DNA of 64,000 nt from Burkholderiales bacterium (GCA_016703325.1 JADJCH010000022.1:1-64000), one strand, 5' to 3'. Positions 41,208 to 49,691 are shown, counted from the stretch's first letter. Numbers and translations: made by a program. Notes: a model not told the origin generated them from the letters alone.

Positions 41208-42301
41208 CTGCACAACCGACCCCGTCCTGGAGACTCCCTGATCTCCCTTCCCAGACCCGGCTTCCAGCCCGACGCTGCGGCCCCGCGCCTCGGCGCCTGC
41301 CGGCCCTGCTGGCCGCCGGGGCGGTGATCGCCTGCGCTGCCGCGCCGACCTCGGCCGCCGGACCCACGGCGGGTACCGCCCCGCAGGTGGACGTCGCCCG
41401 GCTGGATTACGGCCTGCGCGCCCGCAGCCTGGCCCCCGGCGCCTGGGTGGTGGAAGGCGCCAACGCCGACTTTGCGGTGGCCAATGGCTGCAACATCATC
41501 AACACCGGCTTCTTCTCCACCGGTGCGGGCGTGGTGGTGGTCAACACCGGCACGTCCCGGCTGTACGGCGAACAACTGCGTGCGCTGATCCAGAGCACCA
41601 CCCCAGAACCGGTGGTGCAGGTGATCCACCTCAACCTGCACCCGGACTACTTCCTCGGCAACCAGGGCTTTGCGGACCGACCCAGGCTGGCCACGGCCCT
41701 CACCGCAGCCGGCATCGCACGGGAGGCTGCGGCCTACGAAACCAACCTGTTCCGCCTCTGCGGCGACTGGATGAAGGGCACCGAAACCCGCGCGCCCGAC
41801 CAGGTGCTTCAGGTCCCCACGGAGGGCCGCAGATGGGCGGTCGGGCAGCGCCGCTTCGAGCTGCATGAGCTGGCTGGCCACACCGACTCCGACCTGGTGC
41901 TGATCGACCGTGCCAGCGGCGTGGCCTTCGTCGGCGGGTTGGTGTTTGCCGACCGGGTGCCGACCACCCCCCATGCGCGCATCCCGCAGTGGCTGCGCAG
42001 CCTGGACCGGCTGTCCGCCCTGTTGAAGGAGGCCGGCGTGAAAACCGTCGTGCCCAGCCACGGGCCGGTGCACGAGGGAGAACGGGGTCTGGCTCAGACC
42101 CGCCGCTTCCTGCAGTGGCTGGACGGCGGCTTCACCCGCTGGGCCCAGGCCGGCCTGGACATGAACGAGGTGCTGCGCGCGCCGGTGCCAGCCGACATCC
42201 GCGCCTTGGCCGCCTTTGACACCGAATACGTGCGCAACGTCGCCCACCTCTACCCGCGCTACGAGCAGCAGGCCTTGGGCGGCAGCGCGCGCAGCCGCTG
42301 A
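41204..42301 (+). CDS. Quinoprotein relay system zinc metallohydrolase (MBL fold)
   Basis: 365 residues. An N-terminal Arg-rich region and hydrophobic segment (33-50) suggest export, possibly through Tat although no twin-arginine motif is clear. The metallo-beta-lactamase fold follows. The first metal motif, usually HxHxDH, reads N144-L-H146-P-D148-Y149, so its first and last histidines are replaced; H226 (LAGHTDSD), D250 and H286 (PSHGPVH) remain. The family is the companion of the SoxYZ-like carrier. Reduced or altered zinc binding is therefore possible. Confidence 0.78.
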   Translation: MTAQPTPSWRLPDLPSQTRLPARRCGPAPRRLPALLAAGAVIACAAAPTSAAGPTAGTAPQVDVARLDYGLRARSLAPGAWVVEGANADFAVANGCNIINTGFFSTGAGVVVVNTGTSRLYGEQLRALIQSTTPEPVVQVIHLNLHPDYFLGNQGFADRPRLATALTAAGIAREAAAYETNLFRLCGDWMKGTETRAPDQVLQVPTEGRRWAVGQRRFELHELAGHTDSDLVLIDRASGVAFVGGLVFADRVPTTPHARIPQWLRSLDRLSALLKEAGVKTVVPSHGPVHEGERGLAQTRRFLQWLDGGFTRWAQAGLDMNEVLRAPVPADIRALAAFDTEYVRNVAHLYPRYEQQALGGSARSR

Positions 42302-42345
42302 GACCCAGGGCCACGGGGCAGGCCCGGCCGCTCCAGCCTGCCGCT

Positions 42346-42906
42346 TCAGTCTGGTGCGGGATCCATGCCAGGGTCGGCCCCGATCAGCCGGAGGCACTCG
42401 TCCAGCAGCGTGTGCAGCTGAGCCACCCGCTCCAGGCCCAGGCGTTCATTAAAGGTCCGCTGGGCCTGCTTCCACACGCTGCGGGCCGCGGCATGTTTGG
42501 CGCGACCCGACTCGGTCAGCGTCACCTGGCGAGAGCGCGCATCCCGCCCCGGCCCCACCTCCACCCAGCCCTGCGCCACCAGCGGCTGAAGGTTGCGGGT
42601 CAGCGTGGATGCTTCCATCTGCAGCTGCGCGGCCAGCTCCGCCGGCTGCACCGGCATCAGGGCCGCAATGTGGCCCAGCATTGCGTACTGCGAAGTCTTC
42701 AGGCCCACCGTGGCCAGGTGTCGGTCGTACAGCCGGCTCACCACCCGGTCGGCCTGCCGCAATTTGAGGTTGCTGCAACCGCGCGGCAAACCCGTGTTCA
42801 CACCAGCCGCAGCCGGCATGGGCACAGACTCCCCGGCGGCAGGCTCAGCCCGTCCTGTCGACCGGCCGGCCGACACCTTGGAGACAGAAACTGGCGTGCG
42901 TGACAT
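42346..42906 (-). CDS. MarR-family transcriptional regulator
   Basis: 186 residues. After an N-terminal hydrophilic stretch of about 40 residues, the winged helix is at about 75-150 (TSQYAMLGHIAALMPVQPAE, LQMEASTLTRNLQPLVAQGW and the wing RDARSRQVTLT). It is divergent from the PaaI-like thioesterase gene with 59 bp between the starts, and two inverted repeats lie in that gap (42913-42941), so it probably represses both genes. The effector is perhaps a thioester or aromatic acid, which is only an inference from the neighbour. Confidence 0.88.
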   Translation of the reverse strand: MSRTPVSVSKVSAGRSTGRAEPAAGESVPMPAAAGVNTGLPRGCSNLKLRQADRVVSRLYDRHLATVGLKTSQYAMLGHIAALMPVQPAELAAQLQMEASTLTRNLQPLVAQGWVEVGPGRDARSRQVTLTESGRAKHAAARSVWKQAQRTFNERLGLERVAQLHTLLDECLRLIGADPGMDPAPD

Positions 42907-42912
42907 GGAATC

Positions 42913-42941
42913 ATTGTAAATGCAACCATTGCAACTGCAAT
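42913..42941. promoter_or_regulatory. Tandem palindromic operators between MarR and thioesterase genes
   Basis: ATTGCA-AC-TGCAAT (42928-42941) is a perfect 6+2+6 palindrome. ATTGTA-AA-TGCAAC (42913-42926) is an imperfect second copy, offset by 15 bases. They fill most of the 59-bp divergent gap, as expected for an autoregulating MarR dimer with two sites. Confidence 0.65.
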
Positions 42942-42965
42942 CCAACACCGCAAGGAACCGTTTCC

Positions 42966-43520
42966 ATGAGCACCGCCAGCCACCAACTGCACGACGAGGT
43001 CGCCACCACCCTGGAGCGCTGGCGCGCCGACGAGGTCCGGGTGCGGGCCCATCTGGCCGCGCCCGGCATCTCCCGACCAGAGCAGGTGATGGACAAGACC
43101 GGCCTGCAGATGTTCGAGGCCATCCGTGATGGTTTGCTGCCCTCGGTGCCGATCGGTGCGGCGCTGGACTTCGTCCCGATCGAGTTCGAGCCCGGTCGCA
43201 TGGTCTTCCAGGGCCATCCCAGCCCACGCTTCTGCAACCCGATGGGCAGCATCCACGGCGGCTGGATCGCCACCCTGCTGGACTCGGCCGTGGCCTGCGC
43301 CGTCCACACCACCTTGCCAGCCGGGCGGGCCTACACCACAGCGGAGCTGAAGGTCAGCTACCTTCGCGCCCTCATGCCGGACGTGCCCCTGGTACGTGCC
43401 GAAGGCAAGATCATCAGTGCCGGCCGACAAGTGGGGTTTGCCGAAGGCCGGCTCTACGGGCCCGACGGGCGGCTTTACGCGCATGCCACCACCACCTGCG
43501 TGGTGCTGCAGCAGCGGTGA
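42966..43520 (+). CDS. PaaI-family hotdog thioesterase
   Basis: 184 residues, single hotdog domain. The signature NPMGSIHGGWIATLLDSAVA contains the conserved HGG and the catalytic-type Asp. Members hydrolyse acyl-CoA or aryl-CoA thioesters. The start at 42966 is chosen because the upstream part of the frame runs through the operator region. It is divergently controlled with the MarR gene. Confidence 0.9.
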   Translation: MSTASHQLHDEVATTLERWRADEVRVRAHLAAPGISRPEQVMDKTGLQMFEAIRDGLLPSVPIGAALDFVPIEFEPGRMVFQGHPSPRFCNPMGSIHGGWIATLLDSAVACAVHTTLPAGRAYTTAELKVSYLRALMPDVPLVRAEGKIISAGRQVGFAEGRLYGPDGRLYAHATTTCVVLQQR

Positions 43521-43624
43521 TGCGTCGCAGCAGACCGCGCAGGGTCTCACAGAGAGTCCAGCACAGCGGCCTGCACCGACCTGCGCAGGCGGGGGACCGG
43601 AGCCACCCGGGACACAATCCCGGC

Positions 43625-44290
43625 ATGCCCTCCTCCCGTTCAGAATCCGGCACCGAAACCCTGGCCGTCATCGACTTCGAAACCACCGGCATGGGCCCCT
43701 CCCAAGGTGCACGGGCGACCGAGATCGCCGTAGTGCGGGTCGAGGCAGGCCGCATCACCGAGCGGTACCAGAGCCTGATGCGCACCGGCGCCTGGGTGCC
43801 CCCCTTCATCGAGGCACTGACCGGCATCAGCAAAGCGATGCTGCGCAGCGCACCCCCGGCGGCCCTGGTGATGCAGGAGGTGGCGGAGTTCACGCGGGGG
43901 CTGCCGCTGGTGGCGCACAACGCTGCCTTCGACCGCAGCTTCTGGATCGCCGAAATGGCCCACGCCGGGCTCCAACCGGACCCGGCGCAGCGATTTGCCT
44001 GCACCCTGCTGCTGGCACGCCGGCTCTGGCCCGAGGCGCCCGACCACAAGCTGGGCACGCTGCAGCGCTGGGCCGGACTGAAGCGCGATGGCCACGCTCA
44101 CCGGGCCATGTCGGATGCGGACGTCACCGCCCAGTTGCTGATCGCCCTGCAGCAGGAAGCGCAGCAGCGCTGGGCCACCTCGCTGGGCGATCGCCCGGTC
44201 GACCACGCCCTGCTGTGCCAGCTGCAGGGCCTGTCCCGCAAGGTGCTGGAATGCGGCTGGGCGCCCTCGGCGCGCGCCACGACGGTCTGA
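43625..44290 (+). CDS. DnaQ-like DEDDh 3'-5' exonuclease
   Basis: 221 residues. The exonuclease motifs are ExoI VIDFETTGMGP (D and E metal ligands), ExoII HNAAFDRSFW, and ExoIII GHAHRAMSDADVTAQLL with the H and D of the DEDDh type. It is shorter than DNA polymerase III epsilon and lacks its clamp-binding and polymerase-binding tail, so it is more likely a stand-alone nuclease. The ATG at 43625 follows a 104-bp gap. Confidence 0.88.
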   Translation: MPSSRSESGTETLAVIDFETTGMGPSQGARATEIAVVRVEAGRITERYQSLMRTGAWVPPFIEALTGISKAMLRSAPPAALVMQEVAEFTRGLPLVAHNAAFDRSFWIAEMAHAGLQPDPAQRFACTLLLARRLWPEAPDHKLGTLQRWAGLKRDGHAHRAMSDADVTAQLLIALQQEAQQRWATSLGDRPVDHALLCQLQGLSRKVLECGWAPSARATTV

Positions 44291-44308
44291 CCCGCCAGCG
44301 AGCCGACT

Positions 44309-45220
44309 TCAGCCGCTGCGTTTGGCCAGCAGCGCCCGGCCGACGCGCGAGCCGTTACCCTGCCCCAGCGCGTTGCGGATGAAGGCCCCTGCGTCGATCA
44401 ACGCCTCCAGGTCGATGCCGGTTTCGATGCCCAGGCCGTGCAGCAGCCAGACCACGTCCTCGGTGGCCACGTTGCCTGTGGCGCCCTTGGCGTAGGGGCA
44501 GCCGCCCAGTCCGCTGACGCTGGTGTCGAAGGTGGCGATGCCCAGTTCCAGCGCCGCGTAGACATTGGCCACCGCCATGCCGTAGGTGTCGTGGAAATGG
44601 CCGCTGACCTCTTCCAGCGGGTAGTGCGCCAGCGCGGCCTCCAGCGCTCGCTGCACCTTGCGCGGCGTGCCCACGCCGATGGTGTCGGCCACACCGACGT
44701 GCTGCACGCCGATCTCCTTCATCAACCGGGCCACCAGGCCCACCCGCTCGGGCGCCACGTCGCCTTCATAGGGGCAGCCGACGGTGCAGGAGATCGCCCC
44801 GCGCACTTTCACGCCCGCCGCCCGGGCCGCAGCGACCACCGGCGCGAAGCGCTCGATGGACTCGGTGATCGAGCAGTTGATGTTCTTCTGGCTGAAAGCT
44901 TCGCTGGCCGCGCCGAAAACGACGATCTCGTCCGGCCGGGTCAGCGCCGCGGCCTCCCAGCCCTTGAGGTTCGGCGTCAGCACCGAGTAGCGCACCCCCG
45001 GCGCACGGGGGATGCCGGCCATCACCTCAGCGTTGTCGCCCATCTGCGGCACCCACTTTGGGCTGACGAAGCTGGTGACTTCGATCTCGCGCAGGCCCGC
45101 AGCCTGCAGACGCTGCACCAGTTCGATCTTGGTGGCGGTGGGCACCGGCTGCTTTTCGTTCTGCAGCCCATCGCGCGGGCCGACCTCGACCAGCGTGACC
45201 TTGGAGGGCAGTGCGTTCAT
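44309..45220 (-). CDS. liuE: Hydroxymethylglutaryl-CoA lyase
   Basis: 303 residues, TIM-barrel lyase of the HMGL-like family. Motifs are VGPRDGLQNEKQPVPT near the N-terminus, SGHFHDTYGMAVAN and the catalytic-cysteine loop GGCPYAKGATGN. It splits HMG-CoA into acetyl-CoA and acetoacetate, the last step of leucine degradation. The ATG at 45220 has GGAG upstream; a GTG two codons earlier overlaps the liuD stop by 4 bases and is an alternative. It is the last gene of the liu series. Confidence 0.94.
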   Translation of the reverse strand: MNALPSKVTLVEVGPRDGLQNEKQPVPTATKIELVQRLQAAGLREIEVTSFVSPKWVPQMGDNAEVMAGIPRAPGVRYSVLTPNLKGWEAAALTRPDEIVVFGAASEAFSQKNINCSITESIERFAPVVAAARAAGVKVRGAISCTVGCPYEGDVAPERVGLVARLMKEIGVQHVGVADTIGVGTPRKVQRALEAALAHYPLEEVSGHFHDTYGMAVANVYAALELGIATFDTSVSGLGGCPYAKGATGNVATEDVVWLLHGLGIETGIDLEALIDAGAFIRNALGQGNGSRVGRALLAKRSG

Positions 45221-45222
45221 GG

Positions 45223-47334
45223 TCACTCCGCGGCGGTGAGTTTCAGCAGCTCGGCGCCTTCGGGCACCTGGTCGCCCACCGAGTAGAGCAGCTCGGCCAC
45301 CACCCCGTCGCGCGGCGCGGCCAGGGTGTGCTCCATCTTCATCGCCTCCATCACCGCCAGGGGCTGGCCGCTCCTGACCGTCTCGCCCGGCTGGGCCAGC
45401 AACGCGATGACCTTGCCCGGCATCGGCGCAGTCAGTCGGCCGCCCTCGGTGGCACCTTCACCGGCGTGGGCAATCGGGTCGATCTCCTGAAGCTCCAGCG
45501 CACCGGCCGCGCCGAAGACTGCGTAGCTCTCACCCTGGGCGTAGACCGACAGAATCAGCCGCTGGTCGCCGAGCAGGACGTCATGCCGACCCTCGCCGAT
45601 CGAGCGCGTGGTGAGGCGCCAGCTGTCAGCCCCGACCGACAGCCGCAGCGCACCGTCGTGCAGCCGCTCCAATGTCGCAATGTGGCGCTCTTTGCCCACG
45701 CGCAGCTCAAGCCGGCGCCGCGCGCCGCCGTGGATGCGCCAGCCATCGCGGCGCGACCAGGGGTCGACATTCTCCAAGGCAGCTTCTGCGGCCAACCGAT
45801 GCGCTGCCACGCCCGCCGCAGCCTGGGCCAGCGGCAGCGCGCAGACGTTGAACAGCGCATCGCGCTCGCGCTCGATCAACGCAGTATCCAGGTCCGCCCC
45901 GGCAAAGGCGCGGCTGTTCACCACCCGACGCAGGAAGGCCACGTTGGTCGACAGGCCGACGATGTGGGTGTCGCGCAGTGCGGCATCCAGCCGCGCCAGC
46001 GCCTGCGCCCGGTCGGCGCCCCAGACGATCAGCTTGGCCACCATCGAGTCGTAGTAGGGACTGATCGCATCGCCCTGGCGCACGCCGGCATCCACACGCA
46101 CGGCGGCTGGGTCGTGCAGCGGCTCCGAATCCGCATTGCGCTGGAAGCTCACGTGCGCGGGCCAGCGCAGCACCTGCAGCGTGCCGGTGGCGGGCAGGAA
46201 GCCGGCGTCCGGGTTTTCGGCGCAGATGCGCGCCTCGATGGCGTGACCGTGGATCTTCAGCTCATCCTGCCGGGCCGGAAGCGGCTCACCGGAGGCCACA
46301 CGCAGCTGCCATTCGACCAGGTCGTGGCCGGTGATCGCCTCGGTGACCGGGTGCTCCACCTGCAGGCGGGTGTTCATCTCCATGAAATAGAACCTGCCGA
46401 CCCCCAGGCTTGCCGCTGCGCGGACTTCGCCCCCCCCCGAGGGGGCTGCACCGCCTTGGGGCGGCCCGGCGGTGGCGCCTTCGGACACGGCTTCAGGCTC
46501 GACGATGAACTCCACCGTGCCGGCACCGACGTAGCCCACCGCCTTGGCCGCAGCCACCGCCGCCGCGCCCATCTCGGCCCGGCGGGCTTCGCTCATGGCG
46601 GGCGCCGGGGCCTCCTCCAGCACCTTCTGGTGGCGGCGCTGCACCGAGCAGTCGCGCTCGAACAGGTAGACGCAGTTCCCCTTCGAGTCGCCGAACACCT
46701 GGATCTCGACGTGGCGCGGGCGGGTGACGTAGCGCTCCACCAGCACATGGTCGTTGCCGAAGCTGGCCAGGGCCTCGCGTTGGCAGGAAGCCAGCGCGGC
46801 AGCAAAGTCCTCCGCCCGATCGACCCGGCGCATGCCCCGGCCACCACCGCCCGCGCTGGCCTTGATCAGCACCGGGAAGCCGATGCGCTCGGCCTCGGCC
46901 TGCAGGAAGGCTGGCTCGTTGTTGGCGCCGTGGTAACCCGGCACCAGCGGCACGCCGGCACGCTCCATCAGGGCCTTCGCGGCGGCCTTGCTGCCCATCG
47001 CGGCAATCGCTTCAGGCGGTGGGCCGATGAAGACCAGGCCGGCGGCGGCACAGGCGCGGGCAAAGTCCTCGTTCTCGCTCAGGAAGCCGTAGCCGGGGTG
47101 GACAGCTTGTGCGCCCGTCGCCAGGGCTGCATCGAGGATGCGCTGCCACTGCAGGTAGCTGTCTTTGGCTGCGTTGCCGCCGATGTGCACCGCCTCATCG
47201 CAGGCACGCACATGCTGCGCCTGCGCGTCGGCATCCGAGTACACGGCCACCGTCAACACACCCAGGCGGCGGGCGGTCTGGGCGACCCGGCAGGCGATCT
47301 CGCCACGGTTGGCAATCAGGATTTTCTTGAGCAT
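45223..47334 (-). CDS. liuD: Methylcrotonyl-CoA carboxylase, biotin-containing alpha subunit
   Basis: 703 residues. Biotin carboxylase domain: KILIANRGEIACRVAQTARR, the glycine loop ASAGGGGRGMR and the NTRLQVEHPVTE block. The C-terminal biotinyl domain has the biotin lysine at about K666 (EAMKMEH). It carboxylates biotin for transfer to 3-methylcrotonyl-CoA by the LiuB subunit. Oddity: between FIVEP (about 280) and RFYFMEMNT (about 314) there are about 33 extra Gly/Ala/Pro-rich residues whose DNA is a palindromic repeat. That spot is normally short, so the enzyme tolerates a loop insertion there. Confidence 0.93.
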   Translation of the reverse strand: MLKKILIANRGEIACRVAQTARRLGVLTVAVYSDADAQAQHVRACDEAVHIGGNAAKDSYLQWQRILDAALATGAQAVHPGYGFLSENEDFARACAAAGLVFIGPPPEAIAAMGSKAAAKALMERAGVPLVPGYHGANNEPAFLQAEAERIGFPVLIKASAGGGGRGMRRVDRAEDFAAALASCQREALASFGNDHVLVERYVTRPRHVEIQVFGDSKGNCVYLFERDCSVQRRHQKVLEEAPAPAMSEARRAEMGAAAVAAAKAVGYVGAGTVEFIVEPEAVSEGATAGPPQGGAAPSGGGEVRAAASLGVGRFYFMEMNTRLQVEHPVTEAITGHDLVEWQLRVASGEPLPARQDELKIHGHAIEARICAENPDAGFLPATGTLQVLRWPAHVSFQRNADSEPLHDPAAVRVDAGVRQGDAISPYYDSMVAKLIVWGADRAQALARLDAALRDTHIVGLSTNVAFLRRVVNSRAFAGADLDTALIERERDALFNVCALPLAQAAAGVAAHRLAAEAALENVDPWSRRDGWRIHGGARRRLELRVGKERHIATLERLHDGALRLSVGADSWRLTTRSIGEGRHDVLLGDQRLILSVYAQGESYAVFGAAGALELQEIDPIAHAGEGATEGGRLTAPMPGKVIALLAQPGETVRSGQPLAVMEAMKMEHTLAAPRDGVVAELLYSVGDQVPEGAELLKLTAAE
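46434..46464. repeat. Palindromic REP-like element inserted in frame in liuD
   Basis: Two adjacent palindromes, CCCCC-GA-GGGGG (46434-46445, with a C-run before it) and CCGCC-TTGG-GGCGG (46451-46464). Together with flanking bases (about 46396-46497) they encode a family-atypical Gly/Ala/Pro loop. From memory the CGCCTTGGGGCGGCCCGGC segment is common between genes in Burkholderiales, so this looks like a mobile palindrome that landed in a coding region without breaking the frame. Confidence 0.6.
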
Positions 47335-47390
47335 GAACGTTGTCTCCAGGAATCTCGGGTGGCACGGGCACGGGCACAGGCAAGGCAGGC

Positions 47391-48161
47391 TCAGGCCGCC
47401 GCACCGCCACCGAACAGGCCGCGCACCCGCGCCACAAAACCGCGCAGGAAGCGCCAGAACACCACCAGCAGCACCAGCGTCACGATCAGCGTGATTCCCA
47501 GTGCGATGAAGAAGGCCATCGGGTGCGCCCAGGACAGCCACAACATCCCCGGCACGGCGAAGTCGCCCAGCAGCGACGCACCGATGTTGGAAAACGGCTC
47601 CGGCGAGGTGTTGATCGCTGCCCGCGTGGTGGACTTGGCCGCCTGCGCCGTGGCGGCCAGGGTGCCGCCCATCAGCGCAGCCACCATCGCCCAGGTGGCC
47701 GAATCGCCGCCGAACACCGCTGCGGCCAGCGCCGCCCCGGCGGGGATGCGGACCACCGAGTGCGTCGCATCCCACAAGCTGTCCAGGCCGGGAATCTTGT
47801 CGGCAAAGAACTCGATGAAGAGCATCAGCCCGGCCGCACCGAGCACCAGCGGGTTCTCCAGCAGCACCAGCCCGGGTGGCAGCTGCACCCAGCCGATCCA
47901 GCCGGCCAGCCCGGTGAGGAAGACCACCGCATACAGCCGCAGGCCACTGGCCCAGCCCAGCGCGGCGGCCACCGCCAGCAGCTGCGGGGTGTCCATCGCC
48001 GACAGGGCTCGGGTGGCCACCTCGCCGCTGGCCAGCCCGACCGACTGGCCCACGGACTGCGCCAGCGCCCCCACCGCCGACGCTGCATCCGCGACCGCCG
48101 AAGCGGCACCGGCGGCCACCGCAGCGGCAGAAGCAGCAGATGCGGGCAGCGTCAGATCCAC
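47391..48161 (-). CDS. DUF4126 family membrane protein
   Basis: 256 residues. After an Ala/Ser-rich N-terminus (1-50) come five or six hydrophobic helices, including GWASGLRLYAVVFLTGLAGW and PLVLGAAGLMLFIEFFADKI, which are DUF4126 hallmarks. The function is unknown. It overlaps liuC by 10 bases and ends 56 bp before liuD, so it is embedded in the leucine catabolic operon. Whether it takes part in that pathway is not evident. Confidence 0.83.
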   Translation of the reverse strand: MDLTLPASAASAAAVAAGAASAVADAASAVGALAQSVGQSVGLASGEVATRALSAMDTPQLLAVAAALGWASGLRLYAVVFLTGLAGWIGWVQLPPGLVLLENPLVLGAAGLMLFIEFFADKIPGLDSLWDATHSVVRIPAGAALAAAVFGGDSATWAMVAALMGGTLAATAQAAKSTTRAAINTSPEPFSNIGASLLGDFAVPGMLWLSWAHPMAFFIALGITLIVTLVLLVVFWRFLRGFVARVRGLFGGGAAA

Positions 48162-48934
48162 GCCGGCGGCCTCTTCTGCAGGAAGGAGGAGACCCCTTCC
48201 CTGCCCTCCGCGCTGCCGCGGATGTCGGCGATGCGCCGGGCGGTGTCCTCGCGCAGGGCCGCGCTGATCGGCTGGCCGGCCAGGTCCTGCACCAGCAGCT
48301 TGCAGGCCTTGACCGCCGCCGGGCCGTTGGCCACCAGGGCGCCGACCAGGCCCAGCACCTTGGCGTCGATCTCGCCGGCCGGGCAGACCTCGTGCACGAA
48401 GCCGATGCGATGCGCCTCGGCCGCGCTGAAACGCTCGGCCGTCACAAAGTAGCGCTGCGCCGCGCGCTCACCCATCGCCCGGATCACATACGGACCGATG
48501 GTTGCAGGCAGCAGGCCCAGCTTCGCTTCGCTGAGGCAGAAGTTCACCCCCTCGGCCGCGACCACCACATCACAGACCGCCGCCAGCCCGACACCACCTG
48601 CGTAGCAGTCGCCGTGGATGCGGCCGATCACCGGCACCGGGCAGCGGTGGATCACCCAGAGCATGTCGGCCAGCGCCTGGGCATCCGCCTTGTTCTGCGC
48701 CCAGTCGTAGTCGGCCATGGCGCGCATCCAGTTCAGGTCTGCACCGGCGCAGAAAGCCTTGCCGTGGCCGGCCAGCACCACCGCGCGCAGATCCGGCTCC
48801 TCGGCCAGCGCGAGGAAAGTGGCCGCCAGCTCGGCAACCACGCCGTCGTTGAAGGCATTGCGCACGTCTGGCCGATTCAGCCAGACCTCGGCGACATGCG
48901 GACGGGTGCGGCGGACGTCGAGGGTGGTGGTCAT
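48152..48934 (-). CDS. liuC: Methylglutaconyl-CoA hydratase (crotonase family)
   Basis: 260 residues, crotonase fold. The oxyanion region HGKAFCAGADLNWM and the active-site segment FCLSEAKLGLLPATIGPYV match the LiuC/AUH type. It hydrates 3-methylglutaconyl-CoA to HMG-CoA. The ATG lies 24 bp downstream of the vapC stop, so its transcript either passes through the toxin module or starts from the module promoter. Confidence 0.9.
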   Translation of the reverse strand: MTTTLDVRRTRPHVAEVWLNRPDVRNAFNDGVVAELAATFLALAEEPDLRAVVLAGHGKAFCAGADLNWMRAMADYDWAQNKADAQALADMLWVIHRCPVPVIGRIHGDCYAGGVGLAAVCDVVVAAEGVNFCLSEAKLGLLPATIGPYVIRAMGERAAQRYFVTAERFSAAEAHRIGFVHEVCPAGEIDAKVLGLVGALVANGPAAVKACKLLVQDLAGQPISAALREDTARRIADIRGSAEGREGVSSFLQKRPPAWI

Positions 48935-48958
48935 GCGGGGTCCTTCGTTCAGAAGTTC

Positions 48959-49363
48959 TCAGTGCAGCCAGACGCGCAGGCCACGGTGTTCCGCAAAGGC
49001 GTCGAAGTCCCGGTCCTGGTGCAGCAGCATGTAGTCGTTTTCGATGCAGAAGGTGGCAATCAGGACGTCTATGGCGCTGCGCACGGTGATGCCACGCGAA
49101 CGCAGGTGGCGGTAGTGCTGTGACGCCAGCAGGGCCAGATCGTGCCCACCCGTGGACTCGATGCCCAGACTTTCCATCAGGACTCGCGCACGCCGGTGGG
49201 CCGCTTCCCGCTCAAACCCGCGCAGCACCTCGTAGAGCACCAGGTCCGGCACCACCAGCCTGACGCTGCCGGCGCTCAACAGGCGCTCAAGTTCCATCGA
49301 CGGCCCCGTCTCCGGATCCCCGCGGAACAGCTGGATCCAGACGCTGGAGTCAACGACGAGCAC
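48959..49363 (-). CDS. vapC: PIN-domain ribonuclease toxin VapC
   Basis: 134 residues from a GTG start (frame open further upstream), overlapping the antitoxin gene by 14 bases. PIN acidic residues are D5 (VVDSSVWIQLF), E45 (VLYEVLRG), D99 (RSAIDVLIATFC) and D117/D119 (HQDRDFDAF). VapC toxins cut tRNA or rRNA. All catalytic residues are present, so it should be active. It sits between liuB and liuC. Confidence 0.92.
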   Translation of the reverse strand: MLVVDSSVWIQLFRGDPETGPSMELERLLSAGSVRLVVPDLVLYEVLRGFEREAAHRRARVLMESLGIESTGGHDLALLASQHYRHLRSRGITVRSAIDVLIATFCIENDYMLLHQDRDFDAFAEHRGLRVWLH

Positions 49364-49691
49364 GTCGGCCTGCCTTGGGCTGGAGGGACGGTTCGGCCTG
49401 GTACGAGACCACCGGCTCCTGGACCGCCTGGTGCTCGGACAGTGCAAGAGACGGAGAAGAAGTCACCGGATCGGCAGCAAGGTCCTCATCGTCCGCACGA
49501 GGCTGCGTCCAGTCGATGCTTTCGTCCCCTTCCCACTTCAGCTTGCCCTTCCATTTCAGGATCTCCCGATACGCGGCCTGCCGCGCCAGCAGCTTCAGAC
49601 CCGCCTCCACGGCTTCTTTCTTGGTCTGGTAGGGCCCGGCCTTCATGGCTGCATCCAGCAATTCAGGGTCGATCACAATGTTTGTGCGCAC
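49350..49691 (-). CDS. vapB: VapB-type antitoxin (DUF2191-like) with long C-terminal tail
   Basis: 113 residues from a GTG start. The N-terminus MRTNIVIDPELLDAAMKAG followed by TKKEAVEAGLKLLARQA is the ribbon-helix-helix DNA-binding part of this antitoxin family. The tail (about 60-113) is longer than usual and ends with basic GRRARR; it should wrap the toxin. The start codon lies inside a perfect inverted repeat, the likely autoregulatory operator. Confidence 0.88.
   Translation of the reverse strand: MRTNIVIDPELLDAAMKAGPYQTKKEAVEAGLKLLARQAAYREILKWKGKLKWEGDESIDWTQPRADDEDLAADPVTSSPSLALSEHQAVQEPVVSYQAEPSLQPKAGRRARR

Noticed and set aside
41204..41330. Twin-arginine signal in the metallohydrolase
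   Set aside because: Arginine pairs (ARRCG, PRRLP) occur, but the consensus around them (S-R-R-x-F-L-K) is not met.
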